DNA from: Glaciecola sp. UBA2563
GTDB taxonomy: Bacteria; Pseudomonadota; Gammaproteobacteria; Enterobacterales; Alteromonadaceae
NCBI GenBank assembly: GCA_002340325.1
Contig: DDLV01000060.1
Span: forward strand, 1-9,684
Direction: 5' to 3'
DNA length: 9,684 nucleotides
This document shows, one piece after another, positions 1 through 6,638 of the stretch. Position 1 is the stretch's first letter. Every line of letters starts with the position of its first letter. Under the pieces are notes generated by a model. The model saw only the letters and a program-made list of their open reading frames with translations. It was not told where the DNA came from and ran no database searches. The position numbers and the translations under genes are program-made.

Positions 1-1433
1 ATGTTTAATGATTCCCTGTATTTTGCGATGGTTCGCCGAGCTACTTGTATGCCCTGGTCGGCGAGCATTTGCGCAATCTTACTATCACTCAACGGCTTGG
101 CAGGGGGCTCGTCAGCAACGAGTTTTTTGATAAGAGCCCTTATCGCCGTTGAAGATGCATTTTCACCTGAATCTGTTGCAACGTGGCTAGAGAAAAAGTA
201 CTTAAGTTCATAAATTCCTCTAGGAGTATGCATATATTTTTGGGTAGTAACGCGAGATATCGTTGATTCATGCATATCAACCATTTCGGCCACGTCATTC
301 AACACCATAGGCACCATCTTTTCGGGGCCTTTTTCAAAAAATTCTTTTTGTCTAGATACAATACAATGAGACACTTTCAGCAAGGTCTCGTTTCGACTTT
401 CGAGGCTCTTTATAAACCATTTGGCGTCTTGCAAATGTGATTTTATAAACTGTGATTCTTCGTTGTTTTTAGAGGATTTTGCTAGGTCGGCATAAACATC
501 ATTTACTGCAAGTGCTGGAAGCGCATCGTTGTTCAACTCCACCATCCAAATGCCTTTATTCTTGTACACGTTTACGTCTGGTATAATGTACTCAGGCTCC
601 TTAGATGAAATTGTACTGCCCGGTCGCGGATTTAGTGTCTTGAGCAGTTTCATTACTTCTTTTAGTTGCTCTTCCCTTAGTCGCGTTTTACGCATCAGCG
701 TGCGATAGTCTTTACTTGCAAGCAAATCTGAATGCTCTTGAATAAGTTCACGGGCTTCTTCCAACCAAGGTGTATCACTCGCGTATTTAGCCAGTTGAAT
801 AAGCAGACATTCTGTTACAGTGCGAGCTCCTGCACCTATTGGGTCGCAGTTTTGTATCCGTTTTAATACACACTCTACTTCGTCTAACTCAATATTTTCG
901 TCATTCACTGATTCTAAGATATCTTCACATGACACAGTCAGATAGCCGGAATCATCGATTGCATCGATGATTGCCATGGCGATACTTTTATCGGTATCTG
1001 TGAAAGGACTCATTTCAACTTGCCAAAGTAAATGGTCCTGTATGCTATCGCTGGTCTCCCCCTGATATATATAATCATCATCAGGGTTAGTGCCGATCAT
1101 CTTAACGGGTGCTGAACTTGATCCAAGATACTCTTCCCAACTACTATCCACTGGAAGGTCTTTCGGTAAATCACTATTTTCCAATGCGTCATGAGTGTCT
1201 ACAGCATCTGTGGTTGTTGCCTCGGCACTAGTAGACGACTTGGCGGCATCTGTCGAGCGCTCTATGATCTCTTGGCTAAAATCAGCAACTTCTAGAAGTG
1301 GGTTAGATTCGAGCGCCTCTTGGATTTCTTGTTGCAAGTCAAGGGTGGAGAGTTGCAACAGCTTGATTGCTTGCTGCAACTGAGGCGTCATAGTAAGTTG
1401 TTGACTAAATTTTAACTGCAACGATGGCTTCAT
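1..1433 (-). CDS. rpoN: RNA polymerase sigma-54 factor RpoN (3' end cut by window edge)
   Basis: Sigma-54 directs RNA polymerase to -24/-12 promoters that need an AAA+ enhancer-binding activator. I translated the whole minus-strand frame: 477 codons with no stop. The N-terminus is the glutamine-rich activator-interacting Region I (starts MKPSLQLKFSQQLTMTPQLQ). An acidic, variable Region II follows at about residues 50-120. The core-binding region contains LNPRPG. A helix-turn-helix lies at about residues 378-398 (core AEMVDMHESTISR). The diagnostic RpoN box ARRTIAKYRE is at residues 465-474 (bases 12-41). The frame leaves the window three residues later, so probably only 10-15 residues are missing. 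The ATG at 1433 has AGGA five bases upstream (1439-1442). It lies 63 bp downstream of lptB in the same orientation, the usual proteobacterial order, and is probably cotranscribed with it. Identification is very secure. Confidence 0.97.
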   Translation of the reverse strand, partial: MKPSLQLKFSQQLTMTPQLQQAIKLLQLSTLDLQQEIQEALESNPLLEVADFSQEIIERSTDAAKSSTSAEATTTDAVDTHDALENSDLPKDLPVDSSWEEYLGSSSAPVKMIGTNPDDDYIYQGETSDSIQDHLLWQVEMSPFTDTDKSIAMAIIDAIDDSGYLTVSCEDILESVNDENIELDEVECVLKRIQNCDPIGAGARTVTECLLIQLAKYASDTPWLEEARELIQEHSDLLASKDYRTLMRKTRLREEQLKEVMKLLKTLNPRPGSTISSKEPEYIIPDVNVYKNKGIWMVELNNDALPALAVNDVYADLAKSSKNNEESQFIKSHLQDAKWFIKSLESRNETLLKVSHCIVSRQKEFFEKGPEKMVPMVLNDVAEMVDMHESTISRVTTQKYMHTPRGIYELKYFFSSHVATDSGENASSTAIRALIKKLVADEPPAKPLSDSKIAQMLADQGIQVARRTIAKYRESLN

Positions 1434-1496
1434 TTATGTCCTAAAACTCATATTTATTAGCTAACAATTGTATTGTTCTATGGTTGGCCCTTTTCC

Positions 1497-2225
1497 CTAG
1501 AGCGAGAATTGCTCTCCTAAATATACATCACGTACTTCCTGATTATCCAGTATTTCTTGTGCACTTCCTTGAGCAATTAACGATCCGTGACTTACGATAT
1601 AGGCCGTTTCGCAAACGTCCAATGTTTCTTTTACATTGTGATCGGTAATAAGCACGCCGATACCACGCTCTTTTAATTGATATATTATTTTTTTGATATC
1701 GCCTACTGAAATAGGGTCGACGCCTGCAAAAGGTTCATCCAACAAGATAAATAATGGTTTGGCGGCTAATGCACGAGCAATTTCAACACGTCTCCTTTCA
1801 CCGCCAGATAGGCTCATGCCTAAGGTGTTTCTAATGTGATTTATATTGAAATCATCAAGAAGTTCATCTGCTGACTGTTCTCTTTGCTGCTCGCTAAGCT
1901 CTTTGCGGGTTTGTAATATAGCCATAATATTTTCGTAAACAGTAAGTTTGCGAAAAATAGAAGTTTCTTGCGGTAAGTACCCTATGCCCTGTCTTGCTCT
2001 TTCATGCATGGGTTGAAACGTAAGCGTGTTCTGATCGATAAGAATTTCACCCTTATCAGCGGCGATTAATCCAACAATCATATAAAAAGTTGTGGTTTTT
2101 CCTGCGCCATTTGGGCCTAATAAGCCAACAATCTCACCTGTTTTAACCTGTAAGCTTACGTCTCTTACAACTTGTCTAGATTTATACGACTTAGCTAAAT
2201 TCGTTGCCTGAAGAACACTAGTCAT
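1497..2225 (-). CDS. lptB: LPS export ABC transporter ATP-binding protein LptB
   Basis: Cytoplasmic ATPase of the LptB2FGC complex, which powers extraction of LPS from the inner membrane and pushes it along the LptC-LptA-LptD bridge. The 242-residue product has all ABC motifs: Walker A GPNGAGKT (37-44), Q-loop Gln86, signature LSGGE (139-143), Walker B ending in Asp163-Glu164 and H-loop His196. Its length is close to the 241 residues of E. coli LptB. I chose the ATG at 2225 because it gives the family N-terminus (MTSVLQATNLAKSYK) and has a GGTGG ribosome-binding site just upstream. Longer in-frame starts exist: an ATG at 2261 overlapping the lptA stop as TGATG, and a TTG at 2264. These would add 12-13 residues the family normally lacks. 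The spacer from lptA is 35 bp. LptF and LptG are not in the window and are usually encoded elsewhere. Confidence 0.96.
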   Translation of the reverse strand: MTSVLQATNLAKSYKSRQVVRDVSLQVKTGEIVGLLGPNGAGKTTTFYMIVGLIAADKGEILIDQNTLTFQPMHERARQGIGYLPQETSIFRKLTVYENIMAILQTRKELSEQQREQSADELLDDFNINHIRNTLGMSLSGGERRRVEIARALAAKPLFILLDEPFAGVDPISVGDIKKIIYQLKERGIGVLITDHNVKETLDVCETAYIVSHGSLIAQGSAQEILDNQEVRDVYLGEQFSL

Positions 2226-2260
2226 TGGTATCCACCAAACCGCATAAAAAGACGACAGCA

Positions 2261-2968
2261 TCAAACGCCATTGATTGGACCTCCATTATCAGATTGACCA
2301 ATGGGTTGGTTATCGTTTGATTCGTCTTTGTCGGTGTCAAGTTCGCCATCACTGCCTTGGGTAGACGTATTGTCTGCAGTCGCATCTTCTGGTTGATCAC
2401 CGAAACTCAATACAGTATTAACTTGTTGGGCACTATTCTTATCAGAGTTAGCGCTTATTTTTTCTTCCAACATGTTGTATGAGATAGCGTCCGCAGACAC
2501 CATAGATTGATTTTGTGTTATTTTGGCGTTACCAATAAGCTCAATTGTACGTGTAGCGACATCGTATTTAATGCTATTTGCTTGTGCAATTACCAATGAG
2601 CCGTCCTCTAAGCGTTGCTTGTACGAAGCTGGTTTGCCCTTGGCGGTAATAATTTCGTTTCCATTTCCATTGGAAGCATCTGCCTCTACCCGGTCAGCTC
2701 GAATTTCTAGGCTACCTTGTGTGATTACAACATTCTCAATCAATATTGATATTTTATTTCGACCATCAAGCTCCTGATCGCGAGAATTGGCAATTATCTT
2801 TTTTGTAAAATCAGTGGCAATGGAATCATAAGTACCGTTATCAATGCCACTTCGCGGTGACGTTGTTTCGACATCAGCGCCGCTATAATTCAGGCTGAAA
2901 CTAACAGGACTCATTAACACCATAATGAATCCAATAAGGCATTTAGTTAAAAAAGGTGGTCTGTACAT
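2261..2968 (-). CDS. lptA: Periplasmic LPS-bridge protein LptA with long acidic C-terminal tail
   Basis: LptA forms the periplasmic beta-jellyroll bridge that passes LPS from LptC to LptD. The 235-residue product begins with a signal peptide (hydrophobic core about residues 10-25, cleavage near SFS). A polar linker runs to about residue 55. The OstA/LptA domain follows at about 56-187, with hallmark stretches VVITQGSLEIRADRVE, GKPASYKQ and ELIGNAKITQ. It is about 50 residues longer than E. coli LptA (185). The excess is the N-terminal linker plus a tail (about 190-235) with 12 acidic residues and one lysine, predicted disordered. The ATG at 2968 lies 26 bp inside the end of lptC and has only a weak ribosome-binding site, so translation is probably coupled to lptC. 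Family assignment is secure. The role of the tail is unknown. Confidence 0.93.
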   Translation of the reverse strand: MYRPPFLTKCLIGFIMVLMSPVSFSLNYSGADVETTSPRSGIDNGTYDSIATDFTKKIIANSRDQELDGRNKISILIENVVITQGSLEIRADRVEADASNGNGNEIITAKGKPASYKQRLEDGSLVIAQANSIKYDVATRTIELIGNAKITQNQSMVSADAISYNMLEEKISANSDKNSAQQVNTVLSFGDQPEDATADNTSTQGSDGELDTDKDESNDNQPIGQSDNGGPINGV

Positions 2969-3497
2969 TTTCTGTAAGTTTATATTGTTGCGTAGTTAAG
3001 TTACCAGTTATGCCAATACTTTGCACATTAAAAGAATCGCCGCTTATGACGACAACGCTATCCGATGTCAACGTCTTATCATTTAGATTAATTTCAATGT
3101 AGTCGGTGGAAATTTGTTGCACATAATCAGCATTATTCATGTTCACAATTTTAACATTGCGTTCTAGCTGGATCCTATTGTTTTCGTAAAGTGTTCCCTC
3201 TTCAGCAGTTACTTTCCACGGCGCAGATTCTTCTAGGTATACTGTATAAAGCGGGTATTCAAACACCATAAATCCTAACGGCTGAAAATGTTCCATGCTT
3301 TGCGCTTCTACCTGATGACTTAAACGGCCGTTATCATCGTATAACTTGCTATTGAGATTGACGGCTCGGTATGTGGGCTTAATACTTTGTTCATCGATAA
3401 CGGCCTGCTTTTGATCTTCTGCATTAAATAAAATAACAAGATAGAGACCAAAGACAGCTGAAAAAAGTAGCGCAATGCTCAAGCCGATACGGTTCAT
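2943..3497 (-). CDS. lptC: LPS export protein LptC (inner-membrane anchored)
   Basis: LptC is the bitopic inner-membrane protein that takes LPS from LptB2FG and hands it to LptA. The 184-residue product has one N-terminal transmembrane helix (about residues 5-25, no signal cleavage expected) and then a periplasmic jellyroll of the DUF1239/LptC family. Matching features are the YRAVNLNSKLYDDNGRLSH segment near residues 43-61, the FEYPLYTVY segment near 79-87, and repeated beta-strand spacing to the end. Length is close to E. coli LptC (191). Its ATG overlaps the kdsC stop in an ATGA junction (3494-3497), and its own 3' end overlaps lptA by 26 bp. It therefore sits in a translationally coupled kdsC-lptC-lptA block. 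LptC sequences diverge strongly, so the call rests on topology, local similarity and gene order together. Confidence 0.92.
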   Translation of the reverse strand: MNRIGLSIALLFSAVFGLYLVILFNAEDQKQAVIDEQSIKPTYRAVNLNSKLYDDNGRLSHQVEAQSMEHFQPLGFMVFEYPLYTVYLEESAPWKVTAEEGTLYENNRIQLERNVKIVNMNNADYVQQISTDYIEINLNDKTLTSDSVVVISGDSFNVQSIGITGNLTTQQYKLTENVQTTFFN

Positions 3498-4048
3498 ATG
3501 CTTGCACCAAAAATGTTATCTAACGCGTCTCTCGATTGTAAAATCAGGTCGCAAAACTCCCTTACTGCGCCTCGTCCTCCTGATAGAGTTGTCTTAAAAT
3601 TAGAGTTTTGACAGATTACTGGGTGAGCATCGTTGACGGCGACTTTAATAAGGCTTAACTCAAAAAGGCCAAGGTCAGGCATATCATCACCGATACTGGC
3701 GACGTCCTCTGTGGTTAATTTAAGTTCGTGCATTAACCCAAGCAGTGCCTGCTTTTTATCATCGACTCCCTGAATGATATGTTTTACGTTTAATGATGTC
3801 ATTCTATTTTCTACGATGCGCGAACGACGGCCAGTGATCACAGCGACATCAACGCCAATCTTTTTCAGCGCTTTGATGCCATAACCATCTTTTGCATTAA
3901 ACGCTTTGAGCTCCTCTCCTTCGTTGCCTAAATAAATCAACCCGTCAGACAAGACGCCGTCCACATCAAGCACCACTAGTTTAACCTGTTTGCAATGTTC
4001 GAAAATGTGTTCTTCCACTTGTCCGTAGATAGTCGAAATAAATGACAA
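3494..4048 (-). CDS. kdsC: 3-deoxy-D-manno-octulosonate 8-phosphate phosphatase KdsC
   Basis: Cytosolic HAD-family phosphatase that removes phosphate from Kdo-8-phosphate to give Kdo, the sugar linking lipid A to the LPS core. All HAD motifs are present in the 184 residues: motif I DVDGVLSD (nucleophile Asp28, acid/base Asp30), motif II Thr72 in VITGRRS, motif III Lys98, and motif IV GDD (120-122). The family C-terminal segment GGRGAVRE is also present. This is the small cap-less type that works as a tetramer. Translation starts with TTG at 4048, directly after the kdsD TAA (4049-4051). No in-frame ATG exists before the catalytic motifs (first internal Met is 83), and AGGAG lies 8 bases upstream. 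The 3' end overlaps lptC by four bases. It acts two steps after KdsD, the KdsA product being the intermediate; kdsA is not in the window. Confidence 0.95.
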   Translation of the reverse strand: MSFISTIYGQVEEHIFEHCKQVKLVVLDVDGVLSDGLIYLGNEGEELKAFNAKDGYGIKALKKIGVDVAVITGRRSRIVENRMTSLNVKHIIQGVDDKKQALLGLMHELKLTTEDVASIGDDMPDLGLFELSLIKVAVNDAHPVICQNSNFKTTLSGGRGAVREFCDLILQSRDALDNIFGASI

Positions 4049-5023
4049 TTACACAACTCCTGCTTGCAATAACATATGCATATTTAACGCGCCGATAGGT
4101 ATTTTATTGTCGTCAGTGACGATTAATGCTGTGATACGCCTCTCTTGCATAATGTTTATGGCATCAACGGCTAGTGAATTTGGACTGATTGAAACGCCGG
4201 TCTTGCTCATCAGTTCACCTACCTTTGATGTCCTAATATCAATGCCTTTATCCAATGCACGCCTTAAATCGCCATCGGTAAACACGCCTATCATAACCTT
4301 ATCTTCAACAACGGCAGTAAGGCCAAGGCCTTTTGTTGAGATCTCAAGCAGCGCATTGCTCAATAGGGTGGTTGGCTCGCATATTGGAACACGATTTTCA
4401 TCTAACATGATATCCCGTACTGTTAGTAAAAGTCGTTTACCAAGCGTACCGCCAGGATGAGAAATAGCGAACTGCTCGGAAGTAAAGCCCTTTGCTTCTA
4501 ACAGTGCGATGGCAATCGCATCACCGAGTACTAATGTCGCCGTTGTACTCGTGGTAGGGGCCAGACCAAGTGAACATGCTTCTTTTTCCACGTGCAGGCA
4601 AAGAGAGACATCGGCAAACCGAGCGAGTGAGTTATCGGTTTTATTCGTTATCGATACTACCGGAACTTTAATTCGCTTAATTGCAGGCAGTAACCCAACA
4701 AGTTCTGAGGTTTCGCCACTGTTGGATATGGCCAGCACAACGTCATTTTCCGATAACATGCCAAAGTCGCCGTGATTCGCTTCTCCAGGATGCATAAAAA
4801 AAGATGGTGTCCCTGTGCTTGCTAGTGTTGCGGCTATCTTATTGCCGATATGACCGGACTTACCCATTCCCGTAACCACCACCTTACCTGTGCAATTAAG
4901 AAACAAGTCGCAAGCGGCATCAAATTGTTCAGCACCTAACGGCTCCGACAATAACGCGTTTAGGTTCGTCAAGGCAGCAATCTGGTTGTTGAATGTACGG
5001 TTAGCAGAAGCAAGATAAGTCAT
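4049..5023 (-). CDS. kdsD: Arabinose-5-phosphate isomerase KdsD
   Basis: Cytosolic isomerase converting D-ribulose 5-phosphate to D-arabinose 5-phosphate, the first committed precursor of Kdo. The 324-residue protein (E. coli KdsD 328) has an N-terminal sugar isomerase (SIS) domain at about residues 40-185. It includes the phosphate-binding GMGKSGHIGNK (52-62), HPGEANHGD (78-86) and ISNSGETSE (99-107), and the conserved ISHPGGTLGKR with His189 matching the essential family histidine. Two CBS domains follow (about 204-262 and 270-324), containing FTDGDLRRAL and ending in LLQAGVV like the E. coli enzyme. The ATG at 5023 overlaps the yrbG stop as ATGA, so the two are probably coupled. The yrbG-kdsD-kdsC-lptC order makes this the KdsD paralogue rather than GutQ. 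Confidence 0.96.
   Translation of the reverse strand: MTYLASANRTFNNQIAALTNLNALLSEPLGAEQFDAACDLFLNCTGKVVVTGMGKSGHIGNKIAATLASTGTPSFFMHPGEANHGDFGMLSENDVVLAISNSGETSELVGLLPAIKRIKVPVVSITNKTDNSLARFADVSLCLHVEKEACSLGLAPTTSTTATLVLGDAIAIALLEAKGFTSEQFAISHPGGTLGKRLLLTVRDIMLDENRVPICEPTTLLSNALLEISTKGLGLTAVVEDKVMIGVFTDGDLRRALDKGIDIRTSKVGELMSKTGVSISPNSLAVDAINIMQERRITALIVTDDNKIPIGALNMHMLLQAGVV
4057..4061 (-). promoter_or_regulatory. Shine-Dalgarno site that sets the TTG start of kdsC
   Basis: AGGAG on the minus strand lies inside the last codons of kdsD, eight bases before the TTG at 4048. It is the strongest argument that this rare start codon is used, since no ATG precedes the catalytic aspartates in that frame. 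Confidence 0.75.
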
Positions 5024-5979
5024 GGCATAAATAGCAAATACTGGTAACCGAGAAATGCTATCACAAAAATAGAGCCTTCGACCCGTTTAATTTTCCCCTG
5101 ACCTTTTAAACTAAAACAGAATAAGAATAAAAGGGCCGTAAGCGCTAGCATGACAAGTGCGTCACGAGACGACGCAGAGGAATCTATAAATCCAGGCGAA
5201 AGTAGCCCTGGCATTGCAAGCACCGCCAAGAGGTTGAAAATATTCGAACCAATGATGTTTCCAAGGGCGAGATCGTCTTCCCCTTTTAGAACCCCTGCTA
5301 TGCTGGCAGCTAACTCGGGTAGACTCGTGCCAATAGCAATAATGGTTAAGCCAATGACTAAATCGCTAATTCCAAAGTATTTGGCAATGTATACGGCAGA
5401 ATCGACGAGGAAATTTGCACTTGTTGGTAAAAGTATGAGCCCAACAATAACCCAAAATACTGCGCTTGAGGTGGGCACATTGTCAGGAACTTCTTCGTCC
5501 GTTTCCCGTATTAAAGGGTCATCGTTTTTTACTTTGAGAGACAACCATGCCATTCCTGCGATGACCGTAACAAAAAGCGTTATTAATACAGTTCCTTCAA
5601 AAAAAGAAAGATGGTCGTCACTTAAAAAATAGACTCCCAAAAGAGTGATGATCAACAGAAGAGGCATTTCCCTTTTGAGTGTAGACGAAGACACTAACAA
5701 AGGCTTCACTATGGCGGTTATGCCGAGGACCAGGGCTATGTTTGTGATATTTGAACCAAGTGCGTTGCCGACTGCGGTATCCGTTTTCCCGATCAGAGAC
5801 GACGTAGCGCTGACGACAATTTCAGGAGCGGACGACCCCATCGCCACAATTGTTAACCCAATCATCATTGGCGAGACACCAATGTTGCGGGCTAATGCAG
5901 AAGCACCATATACAAACCTGTCTGCACTCCAGCTGAGCACAATTAATCCGACAAGAAAAATTATTATCTGTACTAACAC
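5020..5979 (-). CDS. yrbG: YrbG, CaCA-family Na+/Ca2+ exchanger-like inner-membrane protein
   Basis: Integral membrane protein of the calcium/cation antiporter family, about ten transmembrane segments expected. The two inverted alpha-repeats are clear. Repeat 1 has GSSAPE (48-53) and GNALGSNITN (71-80). Repeat 2 has GTSLPE (217-222) and GNIIGSNIFN (240-249). The acidic residues Glu53 and Glu222 are the usual ion-coordinating pair of the family. A charged loop at about residues 149-168 separates the halves. The 319-residue length is close to E. coli YrbG (325). The start is GTG at 5979, with AGGA at 5984-5987; no upstream ATG is available. It is the first gene of the minus-strand operon, and its stop overlaps the kdsD start. 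The transported ion in vivo and any link to LPS biogenesis are not established; Na+/Ca2+ exchange is inferred from the family. Confidence 0.93.
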   Translation of the reverse strand: MLVQIIIFLVGLIVLSWSADRFVYGASALARNIGVSPMMIGLTIVAMGSSAPEIVVSATSSLIGKTDTAVGNALGSNITNIALVLGITAIVKPLLVSSSTLKREMPLLLIITLLGVYFLSDDHLSFFEGTVLITLFVTVIAGMAWLSLKVKNDDPLIRETDEEVPDNVPTSSAVFWVIVGLILLPTSANFLVDSAVYIAKYFGISDLVIGLTIIAIGTSLPELAASIAGVLKGEDDLALGNIIGSNIFNLLAVLAMPGLLSPGFIDSSASSRDALVMLALTALLFLFCFSLKGQGKIKRVEGSIFVIAFLGYQYLLFMP

Positions 5980-6032
5980 GTATTCCTAATTATCTCTTTT
6001 TACTGTAAAGGTGTTGCCTGTGCATTTTATCA

Positions 6033-6060
6033 ATGTTATTAAACCTATACTCATTGTGAA
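6033..6060 (-). promoter_or_regulatory. Candidate sigma-70 promoter for the yrbG-kdsD-kdsC-lptCAB operon
   Basis: On the minus strand, TTCACA (6055-6060, five of six matches to the -35 consensus) is followed after 16 bases by TAACAT (6033-6038, four of six matches to the -10). It lies 54-81 bases before the yrbG GTG. A second possible -10, TAAAAT, lies at 6024-6029 without a good -35. The region is AT-rich, so chance matches are likely and this is only a candidate. Confidence 0.3.
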
Positions 6061-6409
6061 AAGCAGTAAGACAAACTGATTTTAGTGTTAGTTGCATCTA
6101 ACCGGTTATTTGCAGCAAGTTTTTGTGTTTGCAGATTCGTCACAATTTATCTTTGTTTTGTCGAAATGACAAATAAAAACTGGCGCATCGTTTGGTTTCA
6201 CTCGAGTCTGCAACATTCCCTCAAACCGCTTGAGCATTTAATTTTACAAAACACCCAGCGATACAAGGTAAATGGCAAAAAGAAATACACGATTATTCCT
6301 TATACGCTTGTAACAGGAGATGGGGCTATTTAATTTTAGTGCAAGGCTTTGATGAATTTTTTCGAAGAATAGTTATCAAAAAATAATAATCGTTAAATCA
6401 AAAATGGGC

Positions 6410-6437
6410 TTGAAATGCGCTAAACTGATACTATTTT
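6410..6437 (+). promoter_or_regulatory. Candidate sigma-70 promoter for mlaFEDCB
   Basis: TTGAAA (6410-6415) and TATTTT (6432-6437) are separated by 16 bases and face mlaF, which would give a 5' leader of roughly 190 bases. A competing candidate closer to the gene is TTTATG (6591-6596) with TAAGAT (6614-6619), 17 bases apart, giving a very short leader. Neither matches the consensus strongly, and both lie in AT-rich DNA. Confidence 0.25.
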
Positions 6438-6581
6438 ATCGACGTTAGTAGAATTTCCCAACGTAACTTAGCCTTACTACATTACCTTAACGCATCAGCA
6501 CGACCGTTGGTTATAAAGGTGCAGTCACTCATAAGTAGATGTTAAAAAGACGTAATGGAGTTCAATGTTAAGCATTTGATA

Positions 6582-6599
6582 TTATGCACGTTTATGCAC
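6582..6599 (+). repeat. Direct repeat TTATGCAC, two copies at 10-bp spacing upstream of mlaF
   Basis: TTATGCAC occurs at 6582-6589 and again at 6592-6599, so equivalent bases are exactly one helical turn apart. A related TTAAGCA lies at 6568-6574. The pair is 40-57 bases before the mlaF ATG and overlaps the -35 part of the nearer candidate promoter. Tandem sites at about 10-11 bp spacing are typical of response regulators binding as head-to-tail dimers. That this is an operator is inference only. Confidence 0.4.
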
Positions 6600-6638
6600 T
6601 CCCGCTAGAGTATTAAGATTATAGAGACCCATTAGTAG

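Larger units (their letters stand above)
5980..6638. other. Divergent intergenic region between the lpt/kds and mla operons
   Basis: This 659-bp AT-rich stretch separates two operons transcribed away from each other, so it should hold both promoters and any shared control sites. No RNA gene, terminator or well-supported coding region is apparent. The only open frame of note runs on the plus strand to a TAA at 6331-6333, either from a GTG at 6085 (82 codons) or an ATG at 6166 (55 codons). It has no ribosome-binding site at either start, and its product resembles nothing I recognise. Short inverted repeats (ACGTT/AACGT at 6442-6464, TTTGAT/ATCAAA around 6350-6385) are weak. The right end, 6540-6638, carries a spaced direct repeat described separately. 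Confidence 0.8.

Noticed and set aside
1..213. Plus-strand open frame at the left edge
   Set aside because: The minus strand here encodes the RpoN C-terminus including the RpoN box, so the plus frame is a shadow.
1463..1477. AACAAT-TGT-ATTGTT inverted repeat between lptB and rpoN as a terminator
   Set aside because: Arms are six AT-rich base pairs with a three-base loop and no following T-run on the minus strand; too weak for a terminator.
2312..2344. TTGACA and GAACTT elements on the minus strand within the lptA tail, suggesting an internal sigma-70 or sigma-E promoter for lptB
   Set aside because: The -10 options at correct spacing (AACGAT for sigma-70) match poorly, and the sigma-E-like TCAAA is 18 bases away, too far. 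E. coli has a sigma-E promoter for lptAB, but it is not supported at this position.
4107..4460. 117-codon plus-strand open frame opposite the CBS part of kdsD
   Set aside because: Antisense shadow of a well-supported enzyme gene, with no sensible protein features.
5150..5632. 160-codon plus-strand open frame opposite yrbG
   Set aside because: Lies wholly antisense to a clear CaCA membrane protein; its product has no family features, and it is a shadow of yrbG codon usage.
6085..6333. Open frame of 82 codons (or 55 from an ATG at 6166) in the intergenic region
   Set aside because: No ribosome-binding site at either start, no recognisable domain, and composition like the surrounding AT-rich non-coding DNA. 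Kept as an open question, not called a gene.
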